In this document: piece after piece, positions 1 through 5,253 of the stretch
How positions within the stretch are numbered: the first letter of the stretch is position 1
Layout: each line of letters opens with the position of its first letter
Notes under the pieces: generated by a model
The model's database searches: none
What the model saw: the letters and a program-made list of their open reading frames with translations, nothing else
What the model was told of the DNA's origin: nothing
Made by a program: the position numbers and the translations under genes
Assembly: GCA_937875805.1 (NCBI GenBank)
Contig: CALFHG010000230.1
Location: 1-7,289 of the forward strand
Direction of reading: 5' to 3'
Origin: an uncultured Nitrosopumilaceae archaeon
Lineage (GTDB): Archaea > Thermoproteota > Nitrososphaeria > Nitrososphaerales > Nitrosopumilaceae
DNA: 7,289 bases

Positions 1-866
1 TTTTCATCCATTTCTGCAAGTAAGACAATTCCCAAATCTTGTGCACAATAAGATGATCCATATATTGAAATTTCTCTATAATCAGAATAAAAGCCAACAT
101 ATTCTTCATTTTCATTGAAACATTTCTGTACTGCAACTGTGTCTACTTGCTGCTGAAATACTGCATTTTCAAAAAATCTAGATTCAGACAACATCAAAAA
201 ATCATTATTTACAATGTAAACTTCTCCAGTTTCGCCTAAACCACTTCTATTATCTAAAATATTATCTATTGCAGATGTTCTCATTCTTGAAATGATTACT
301 CCAATTGATTCATCTCCTTTTTTACTGTCATCTGCAAATATCGGAGAAACAATAACAAGTTTTTTACCATTATCTACTGATTCAAATTCCATAAATGATT
401 CTTTTAACCCTCTTTGAAAAAATTCATTTTTAATAAAATTTTCATTTGTATTACCACTAAGAGAAAAGAAAACTTTTCCATTATTTCCAATTATTTTTGT
501 ATCTTCAAATCCTATTGAAAATCCAATCAATTCCTGAAATGCTTGAACTTGAATTAAAAAGTCTCTGCGGTTACTATCTTGAAAGTTTTTTAATTCATTA
601 TCTGGAATTTGATTCATTTTTGAAACCAATAACTGAATCATAGGATCGTTTGCAAGAATATTATTTTGTTCAATTCTTGATTCAAAAAGTAATCGCAAAG
701 TCTCTCCTCGAATATCAGATTCTCCAAGTAATTGCTCTCCTCCTCTTTGTTTTAGAATTTCAGTAGAATAATCAAAACTCATGTAAGATGTAATTCCTAA
801 TGCAGTTACAGTTACAAGCATTACAAGCAAAACGAATTTTTTACTGAGATTAAATGAGATCGCCAT
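1..866 (-). CDS. Cache-domain membrane sensor, probably histidine kinase (N-terminal part, cut by window edge)
   Basis: The reading frame is open from ATG at 866 to the left edge, giving 288 residues with no stop. Residues 1-10 are a short cytoplasmic basic leader. Residues 11-28 are a hydrophobic membrane segment. The rest looks like an extracytoplasmic sensor domain of the Cache type: a long helix, then alternating strands, the strand region KLVIVSPIF (169-177), the signature GLGETGEVYIVN (209-220) and a closing strand GIVLLAEMDE (279-288), where Cache domains lead into a second membrane helix. Such proteins normally sense a small ligand outside the cell and continue into HAMP and a kinase or methyl-accepting domain, but that output part lies outside the window, so kinase is an inference from the family. 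C249 and C274 lie in the membrane-distal domain and could pair. A TATA-like box at 884-890 supports the chosen start and a nearly leaderless transcript. Confidence 0.8.
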   Translation of the reverse strand, partial: MAISFNLSKKFVLLVMLVTVTALGITSYMSFDYSTEILKQRGGEQLLGESDIRGETLRLLFESRIEQNNILANDPMIQLLVSKMNQIPDNELKNFQDSNRRDFLIQVQAFQELIGFSIGFEDTKIIGNNGKVFFSLSGNTNENFIKNEFFQRGLKESFMEFESVDNGKKLVIVSPIFADDSKKGDESIGVIISRMRTSAIDNILDNRSGLGETGEVYIVNNDFLMLSESRFFENAVFQQQVDTVAVQKCFNENEEYVGFYSDYREISIYGSSYCAQDLGIVLLAEMDE

Positions 867-883
867 TTTTGTTCTATCTTTTC

Positions 884-890
884 TTTATAT
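884..890 (-). promoter_or_regulatory. TATA-like box of the Cache sensor gene
   Basis: On the minus strand this reads ATATAAA and is followed by A-rich sequence up to the ATG at 866. Its centre is about 21 bp from the start codon, which fits an archaeal TATA box for a leaderless or nearly leaderless mRNA. It partly overlaps the 10-bp palindrome ATATGCATAT (887-896). Confidence 0.5.
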
Positions 891-973
891 GCATATCAAC
901 TCTTCTAACTATATTATACCTGTAGTAATTCTTTAAATTGATAATTACTTGCAATACTGAAAATAACCTCAAG

Positions 974-980
974 TATTTAA
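974..980 (+). promoter_or_regulatory. TATA-like box of the blue copper protein gene
   Basis: TATTTAA is centred 27 bp upstream of the ATG at 1004, the distance expected for an archaeal TATA box of a leaderless transcript. This supports 1004 as the start, because an upstream TTG start at 938 would place the TATA box inside the coding region. Confidence 0.5.
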
Positions 981-1003
981 TTAACCAAATTGTGCCTTTA
1001 GAT

Positions 1004-1996
1004 ATGAAATTTTTATTATTATCTTTGCTTTTTGTAATTTCAGCTTTTACATCTTTTGCATATGCTGAAGAATATATCATTGATATTCCATTGGGTGCAT
1101 ACAATCCTGAACTAAATACTTCAGCAGAAGTATGGTATGATCCTCCTCAGATGTATGTGACTGTAGGTGATACTGTTACTTGGTATAATGATGACAAAGA
1201 AGGTCATACTGTTACAAGTGGAGAAGGTTCTGGAAGATTTGGTTGGATGGGTGATAACTTTGGAAAACCAAATGATATTTTTGATAGTGATAGATTCATG
1301 CCAGGCGAATCATGGTCATACAAATTTGAAAATTCTGGCACATTTTCTTATTATTGTACAATTCATCCATGGATGGAAGGAATTTTAATTGTTGAAAAAC
1401 AAATTCCTGATTATCCACATGATGCCACTGGTACAAAATTAGAATTTCCTTTACTAGAATATACTCCAGATAGAAACATAGAGGTTAATCTATCCTGGGA
1501 CCCTCCAGTAATTAAAACACATGAAAAAATTCAATTTGTTTATCAATTCTATGATCCACAAACAAATTCTAACCTTGCACAAATGAAATATAATTTTATA
1601 ATCTTTCAAAATGGACAAGAACTTTTTAGAGATGAAGGACTAAGTCAGATTGGCGGAGATTATAGAAATTTTATTTTTAGTGATTCTGGATCTATTATAG
1701 TACGGATAGAAGGAATTCATTCACCTTCAATTTTTGCTGAGGCGAGTGTTACAGTGGGTGGTGATGTTCAGAGTAAAGAACAACGTTCTGTTGATTTTAC
1801 TACTGCAGTTTATGATAATCCTGAAAAAACATTTCATGAAACTTATCATACAAATCCAGCTCAAAGACTAACAACATATTACGAATTAATGCTATTCATT
1901 ATTCTTGTTCCAGGTGTAATGTTCATTATTGCATTTGCATGGTTAAAGAAAAAACCTAAAATCAAAGATGAAACGTCAGGCGCTGTAAAAATCTAA
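1004..1996 (+). CDS. Membrane-anchored cupredoxin (blue copper protein, amicyanin-like copper loop)
   Basis: The 330-residue protein starts with a signal peptide (hydrophobic 3-18, likely cleavage after AYA at 21). A type 1 copper domain covers about 25-132. The ligands visible are H68 (EGHTV) and the loop C118-x2-H121-x2-M124 (YYCTIHPWMEG), which has the short spacing of amicyanin rather than the C-x2-H-x4-M of plastocyanin. Residues about 145-252 form a second beta-rich domain without copper ligands. A membrane helix (about 293-313) and a basic tail (LKKKPKIK) anchor it with both domains outside the cell. The family carries single electrons, and ammonia-oxidising archaea use many such copper proteins for periplasm-like electron transfer; the partner is unknown here. 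The frame is open back to a TTG at 938, but ATG 1004 is preferred because the signal peptide begins there and a TATA box lies 27 bp upstream. Confidence 0.88.
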   Translation: MKFLLLSLLFVISAFTSFAYAEEYIIDIPLGAYNPELNTSAEVWYDPPQMYVTVGDTVTWYNDDKEGHTVTSGEGSGRFGWMGDNFGKPNDIFDSDRFMPGESWSYKFENSGTFSYYCTIHPWMEGILIVEKQIPDYPHDATGTKLEFPLLEYTPDRNIEVNLSWDPPVIKTHEKIQFVYQFYDPQTNSNLAQMKYNFIIFQNGQELFRDEGLSQIGGDYRNFIFSDSGSIIVRIEGIHSPSIFAEASVTVGGDVQSKEQRSVDFTTAVYDNPEKTFHETYHTNPAQRLTTYYELMLFIILVPGVMFIIAFAWLKKKPKIKDETSGAVKI

Positions 1997-2020
1997 AATA
2001 ATAAAAAGAAATTAAAAATT
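1995..2020 (-). terminator. Possible T-rich terminator downstream of the ferredoxin gene
   Basis: The 35-bp gap between the convergent copper protein and ferredoxin genes reads on the minus strand as several T runs (ATTTTTAATTTCTTTTTATT) just after the ferredoxin stop. Archaeal intrinsic termination mostly needs such T tracts and no hairpin. No matching T tract is seen for the plus-strand gene, so that transcript may end inside the ferredoxin gene. Confidence 0.4.
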
Positions 2021-2031
2021 GTTGAATTAAT

Positions 2032-2331
2032 CTAATCGATTAATTCAGTCCAACCTTTGACGAAGACTGAGTTTTTGTAGAGTGGAACTGGTTGTCCAAC
2101 TGTAAAGTCCATTGGTCTCATCCAAAAGATTGCTTTTGTTGGGCATACACCAATGCATGCACCATCAGAAATACATCTTTCTGGGTAGAAAACAAATGCT
2201 TTGCCTCTTTTCCAGCCTTCAACTGGTTTTACTCTTAAGACATCTGGTCCAAGTGTGGTACAGATTTCTACACATAGTGCGCATCCGATACACATTTGTT
2301 CGCTGATGTCTGGAATTATTCCTACTGGCAT
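2032..2331 (-). CDS. Low-potential ferredoxin with two Fe-S cluster motifs, one with Asp in place of Cys
   Basis: This 99-residue cytoplasmic protein is a bacterial-type two-cluster ferredoxin. The first motif is C14-x2-C17-x2-C20-x3-C24 (CIGCALCVEIC). The second is C53-x2-D56-x2-C59-x3-C63-P (CISDGACIGVCP), so the second ligand is Asp. In the family, C14, C17 and C20 with C63 hold one [4Fe-4S] cluster, while C53, D56 and C59 with C24 hold the other. Asp at this place is known from Pyrococcus furiosus ferredoxin, where it ligates a labile [4Fe-4S], and from Sulfolobus ferredoxin, which carries a [3Fe-4S] cluster. About 28 residues separate the motifs and about 36 follow the second, so it is longer than a minimal 55-residue clostridial ferredoxin. 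Likely partners are ferredoxin-linked oxidoreductases; none is nearby. The ATG start has a TATA-like box about 31 bp upstream. Confidence 0.92.
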   Translation of the reverse strand: MPVGIIPDISEQMCIGCALCVEICTTLGPDVLRVKPVEGWKRGKAFVFYPERCISDGACIGVCPTKAIFWMRPMDFTVGQPVPLYKNSVFVKGWTELID

Positions 2332-2358
2332 AACAAAATTAATTCTTGATTTGGTCTT

Positions 2359-2365
2359 AATATAA
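2359..2365 (-). promoter_or_regulatory. TATA-like box of the ferredoxin gene
   Basis: On the minus strand this reads TTATATT inside AAATTATATTAA, centred about 31 bp upstream of the ATG at 2331, so the predicted leader is only a few bases. The paired 13-bp repeats lie farther upstream of it, where archaeal activators usually bind. Confidence 0.5.
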
Positions 2366-2385
2366 TTTGCCTAAAAATATTGGAC

Positions 2386-2418
2386 TATAACGGCGTTTGA
2401 TATTTTATAACGGCGTTT
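2386..2418. repeat. Two identical 13-bp elements with 20-bp period, operator-like, upstream of ferredoxin
   Basis: TATAACGGCGTTT occurs at 2386-2398 and again, without mismatch, at 2406-2418. The core AACGGCGTT (2389-2397 and 2409-2417) is a 9-bp inverted repeat, AACG-G-CGTT, so each copy could bind a symmetric dimer. The start-to-start distance is 20 bp, about two helical turns, placing both copies on the same face of the DNA. They lie about 24-56 bp upstream of the ferredoxin TATA-like box and just past the stop of the gene at 2462-3055, so ferredoxin is the only obvious target. The GC-rich core stands out in AT-rich intergenic DNA. A regulator-binding role is inferred from arrangement; I do not recognise the motif. 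Confidence 0.55.
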
Positions 2419-2461
2419 CAATTTCTGATCGCTATGACAAAGATCTTATGATAATTTCCAT

Positions 2462-3055
2462 TCATTCTAAATTTCCACTTGTTTTATTCAATGTGTTGAT
2501 AATCAAATTATTTCCTATTTTTTTAAGAAAATAAATGCCAGTTTTTTCTGATTTGATGATGTGTTTTCCTCCTGGTGATAGAACCCAACTATCATCTTTT
2601 TTCCTTCGTGCCATTCCAGTAATCACAACTGATGATTTAGTTTGATTCCCAATTGATGAGAGTAGCATTAGACATGAATTAATGAATATTGCAGATTCCA
2701 ATTCATCAAACAAATTGTACAATCCATTAAATGAGTCTATAATTATCAAAAATCTTTCCTTTGACACATTTGAAATAATTTCAGAAATTTTTTCTTTCCA
2801 ATTTGTTTTATTTGGGCAAAAAATTATTACATTCTCTTTTTTTTGAATCATTCCAGATTGAACATAACCAGTATAAAGTAAATCCATATCAATGAAAATT
2901 ATTGGATCTTCAGTAGAATTGATTAATTTATCAAGAAATTCTACTTTGTGGAAAGGTTTTGAACATAAAACAATGTTTGGATTATTTTGTTCAAATTTAA
3001 TTTGAATTTGTGTTAAATCATTATCTATAATTTGCTCAGGATTTTTATCCAACAT
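2462..3055 (-). CDS. Unrecognised protein resembling a RecA/RadA/KaiC-fold ATPase without a P-loop
   Basis: I do not recognise a named family for this 197-residue protein. Its strand pattern resembles the RecA-like fold: strand NIVLC (27-31), strand PIIFIDMDLL (51-60), strand NVIIF (75-79), a Walker B-like strand RFLIIIDSFN (101-110), then SSVVITGMARRK (141-152) and a terminal hairpin (about 164-189) like the end of RadA or KaiC domains. The Walker A loop G-x4-GK[TS] expected after the first strand is absent; CSKPFHK (31-37) stands there. That suggests a non-hydrolysing relative, as known for Elp4/Elp6 type subunits, rather than an active ATPase. There is no signal peptide or membrane segment. 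The start is ATG 3055; a TTG directly before it (3058) is in frame but less likely. A TATA-like box at 3074-3080 sits 22 bp upstream. It diverges from the class V PLP enzyme with only 26 bp between starts, so co-regulation or interference is possible. Confidence 0.72.
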   Translation of the reverse strand: MLDKNPEQIIDNDLTQIQIKFEQNNPNIVLCSKPFHKVEFLDKLINSTEDPIIFIDMDLLYTGYVQSGMIQKKENVIIFCPNKTNWKEKISEIISNVSKERFLIIIDSFNGLYNLFDELESAIFINSCLMLLSSIGNQTKSSVVITGMARRKKDDSWVLSPGGKHIIKSEKTGIYFLKKIGNNLIINTLNKTSGNLE

Positions 3056-3073
3056 CAAACTAGTATTTTACAG

Positions 3074-3080
3074 ATATAAT
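3074..3080 (-). promoter_or_regulatory. TATA-like box of the RecA-like gene, next to the start of the divergent PLP enzyme gene
   Basis: On the minus strand this reads ATTATAT, centred about 22 bp upstream of ATG 3055. It ends two bases before the ATG at 3082 of the divergent gene. The best plus-strand counterpart, ATTTTTAT (about 3041-3048), lies inside the first codons of the RecA-like gene, so the two promoters interlock. Confidence 0.4.
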
Positions 3081-3081
3081 A

Positions 3082-4233
3082 ATGAATTTAGTATCAAAAA
3101 ATATTTCAGATGATTTTCCAACCTCAAAGAAAATCTATCTAAACAATGCATCTGTTTCTTTAATGCCTACTCAAAGTATTGAGGCGATGAAAGAATTCCT
3201 CATCACTTACAATTCTATTGGTCCTGATTCAAAAGAGTCTGAACCTTTTGTTAATGAAAAACTACGAAATGTAAGAAAAACCATTGCAAAAATTATTTCT
3301 TGTCAACCTGATGAAGTTGTTTTAACTCAAAGTACTACTGATGGAATTAATTTTGTAGCAAATGGATTATCTTTTGATGATGATTCTAATATGATAATTC
3401 GTGGAATGACACACGAACATCATGCAAATTTTTATCCATGGATTAAATTACAAGAAAAAATCTCTATACAAAATTTACCAATTGATGATAATGGTTTTTT
3501 CAAGTTAGATGATTTAGAATCTCTTGTTAATGATAAAACAAAACTAGTTGCTCTTAGTCATGCTCTGTATAACACAGGTGCAATAATGCCTGTAGAAGAA
3601 ATAGGAAAAATTCTTGCAGACAAAGTTCCATTTTTCATTGATAGTGCACAAACTATAGGATGTATTGGAGAAATTGATGTCTCCAAAATCAAATGTGATT
3701 TTATGTCATTTAATGGATCTAAATGGCTTTGTGGTCCTATGGGTACAGGATTATTTTATTGTAAAAGAAATTCTAGTGAATTATTAGAACCAAAAACCAT
3801 TGGTGGTGAATCTGCAATTATTTATGATGATTCAAAATTAGCATACAAAGAATTGCCAGATAAATTTCAAACTGGATTTAGAAATTATGTAGGAATTGTT
3901 GGATTGGAATCATCTGCAAATTATTTATTAAAATTTGGAATGAATAACATACACAAAAAAAATCAATATCTATCAAATCTTTTTAGAGAAGAATTATTAA
4001 AAATTCCAAATATTATTCTATATGGACCTGAGGATCAAAATGTTAGAACGAGTATTGTTTCTTTTAACATCAAAGGATTTGATTCACAACAAGTTGTTGA
4101 TAAACTTGAAAAACAAAATATCATTTTAGCTGTAAGGGAAATAATGGATACAAAAATAGTACGAGTATCTCCACACTTTTTCAACACCGAATCTCAGATA
4201 CTTGATGTAATTGATGTGATAAAGAAACTATAG
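3082..4233 (+). CDS. Class V aminotransferase-fold PLP enzyme (SufS/Csd-like but without the active-site Cys)
   Basis: The 383-residue length is typical for class V PLP enzymes (SufS, Csd, isopenicillin N epimerase-like). Visible landmarks are YLNNAS (19-24) near the N-terminus, TQSTTDGIN (82-90) for the PLP phosphate, HEHHANFYPW (111-120) with the His that stacks on the ring, D187-S-A-Q190 contacting the PLP nitrogen and oxygen, the Schiff-base lysine K214 in SFNGSKWLCGPMGTG (209-223), and R361 in VRVSPHFFNT (360-369), expected to hold the substrate carboxylate. Cysteine desulfurases of the SufS type have a mobile Cys in a stretch like R-x-G-x-x-C before that Arg; here the segment is REIMDTK (352-358) with no Cys. 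The protein is therefore better called a class V PLP lyase, epimerase or transaminase of unknown substrate than a cysteine desulfurase. It is cytoplasmic. It converges with the RAM-domain gene, sharing the last 6 bp. Confidence 0.85.
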   Translation: MNLVSKNISDDFPTSKKIYLNNASVSLMPTQSIEAMKEFLITYNSIGPDSKESEPFVNEKLRNVRKTIAKIISCQPDEVVLTQSTTDGINFVANGLSFDDDSNMIIRGMTHEHHANFYPWIKLQEKISIQNLPIDDNGFFKLDDLESLVNDKTKLVALSHALYNTGAIMPVEEIGKILADKVPFFIDSAQTIGCIGEIDVSKIKCDFMSFNGSKWLCGPMGTGLFYCKRNSSELLEPKTIGGESAIIYDDSKLAYKELPDKFQTGFRNYVGIVGLESSANYLLKFGMNNIHKKNQYLSNLFREELLKIPNIILYGPEDQNVRTSIVSFNIKGFDSQQVVDKLEKQNIILAVREIMDTKIVRVSPHFFNTESQILDVIDVIKKL

Positions 4234-4500
4234 GTTTTCTTGCTCTTCTATTACCATCATTGTTAGTGTTGATTGGACTTTGCTAATTCTTCTAACTTTG
4301 TTGGTAATGATTGCACGTAATTTTTCAGCATCATCAGAGGTTAATTTTAAGACAATATCGTATACTCCGTATACGCCTTGAACCTCAAATTTCACATCTT
4401 TTTCTGTAAGAATTTCTTTGACTTCTTTGATGATTGATTCATCTGATCCTAAATCAGAATTTAATAGAACATATGCTGTAGTCACAAGGAAGTTTTTCAT
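4228..4500 (-). CDS. Stand-alone Lrp/AsnC ligand-binding (RAM) domain protein
   Basis: The 90-residue protein begins directly with the RAM beta strand FLVTTAYVLLNSD (4-16). The helix EIL-containing segment (about 22-33) follows, then the conserved EVQGVYGVYDIVLKLTSD (38-55), a second helix and the last strand QSTLTMMVIE (76-85). This matches the effector-binding half of Lrp/AsnC regulators, which in full-length proteins follows a helix-turn-helix. The helix-turn-helix is missing and the frame starts at a proper ATG, so this is a genuine one-domain form rather than a truncation within the window. In the family such domains form dimers and higher rings and bind amino acids; stand-alone forms may modulate full-length regulators by mixed assembly, which is an inference. 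The gene converges with and overlaps the PLP enzyme gene by 6 bp. Confidence 0.87.
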   Translation of the reverse strand: MKNFLVTTAYVLLNSDLGSDESIIKEVKEILTEKDVKFEVQGVYGVYDIVLKLTSDDAEKLRAIITNKVRRISKVQSTLTMMVIEEQENL

Positions 4501-4533
4501 GAGACTGTATTTAACCTTTCATTGTTCAAAATT

Positions 4534-4541
4534 GATTAATC
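4534..4541. promoter_or_regulatory. Palindromic TATA-like element between the RAM-domain and cyclase-family genes
   Basis: GATTAATC is a perfect 8-bp palindrome centred about 23 bp upstream of the GTG at 4561 and about 37 bp upstream of the ATG at 4500. It is the best TATA candidate for both divergent genes. A second minus-strand candidate, GTTAAATA (4509-4516), lies very close to the ATG. The assignment is tentative. Confidence 0.3.
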
Positions 4542-4560
4542 CCCAATACATTCTGATGAT

Positions 4561-5202
4561 GTGAAACCAATAGATTTGTCACTTACAATATCAGAATCTA
4601 TTCCATCTTTTCCCGGATCCCCAACACCACAATTCATTGGTTGGTCTGATATAGAACACGATGGGTATAATCTTGAACTTTTATTCCTAAGTTCACATAC
4701 AGGTACACATCTTGATGCACCATATCATTTTGTTAAAAATGGTCTAAAAATCCATCAAATTCCACTTGATAGGCTTATTGGAAAAGCTATTCTGATCAAA
4801 CTTAAAAAACTAAAGAACACTCCTATTACAAAATCAGATATTACATCATTTGAAAAAAAGAATGGTAAAATCCCAAATCATTCTTCAATTTTTTTCTTTA
4901 CAAATTGGCAAAAAAATCTAAAAAAGAAAAATTATTTTACTGAAAATCCTGGATTGGATTCATCATCTGCAAAATATCTTGCATTAAAAAAAATTAATCT
5001 GGTTGGTATTGATTCACCCAGTATAGATCTTGGAAAAGATGAATCATTTACCGTACATCATATTTTGTCAAAAAATAATATTTTGATAGTGGAAAATTTA
5101 GCAAATCTCAATAAAATAAAGTCTATGAAATTTAATTTTACAATTCTTCCTTTAAAATTAAAAGATACAACAGGCTCACCTGTTCGTGCAGTAGCATCAT
5201 AA
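4561..5202 (+). CDS. Cyclase-family metal-dependent hydrolase (kynurenine formamidase-like)
   Basis: This 213-residue cytoplasmic protein has the hallmarks of the cyclase/KynB family (PF04199 type). It opens with IDLSLTISESIPSFPGSP (4-21), then has the metal-binding motif S-x-H46-x-G-T-H50-x-D52-A-P-x-H56 (SSHTGTHLDAPYHF). LVGIDSPSID (147-156) follows, then HHILSKNNILIVENLANL (166-183), with H166/H167 and E178 as likely catalytic and metal-site residues, and the usual ending GSPVRAVA (205-212). Members hydrolyse amides such as N-formylkynurenine, or cyclic substrates, using Zn or Mn. No tryptophan-catabolism genes lie nearby, so the substrate is not assigned. The start is a GTG; no in-frame ATG lies nearby upstream, and the family N-terminus begins here. 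It is followed after 51 bp by the phosphatase gene on the same strand. Confidence 0.87.
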   Translation: MKPIDLSLTISESIPSFPGSPTPQFIGWSDIEHDGYNLELLFLSSHTGTHLDAPYHFVKNGLKIHQIPLDRLIGKAILIKLKKLKNTPITKSDITSFEKKNGKIPNHSSIFFFTNWQKNLKKKNYFTENPGLDSSSAKYLALKKINLVGIDSPSIDLGKDESFTVHHILSKNNILIVENLANLNKIKSMKFNFTILPLKLKDTTGSPVRAVAS

Positions 5203-5210
5203 TTACATCC

Positions 5211-5216
5211 TTTTTT
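5211..5216 (+). terminator. Possible T-tract terminator after the cyclase-family gene
   Basis: A run of six T lies 9 bp past the stop codon at 5202. It could end transcription archaeal-style before the phosphatase gene, but it is short and there is no other support. Confidence 0.25.
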
Positions 5217-5253
5217 CGTAATACTAAAAACACAGAGAAATTCTAAATCTTAC

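Noticed and set aside
887..896. 10-bp palindrome ATATGCATAT as an operator.
   Set aside because: It overlaps the TATA-like box and is made of AT-rich bases that form short palindromes easily; a single copy gives no support.
874..1104. Minus-strand open frame of 76 codons across the gap upstream of the copper protein.
   Set aside because: It covers the promoter region and the signal peptide of the copper protein, has no recognisable domain, and has a composition typical of antisense noise.
1167..1388. Plus-strand open frame in another phase within the copper protein gene.
   Set aside because: The copper-site motif and signal peptide fix the true frame; this one is a shadow.
2112..2306. Plus-strand open frame opposite the ferredoxin gene.
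   Set aside because: The cysteine motifs on the minus strand are decisive.
938..2331. Copper protein and ferredoxin as one electron-transfer system.
   Set aside because: They are convergent, separately promoted and on opposite sides of the membrane; adjacency alone is weak evidence.
4228..4500. RAM-domain protein as a truncated Lrp regulator that lost its helix-turn-helix.
   Set aside because: It begins with a normal ATG at the domain boundary and no helix-turn-helix remnant is visible upstream; stand-alone RAM proteins are an established form.
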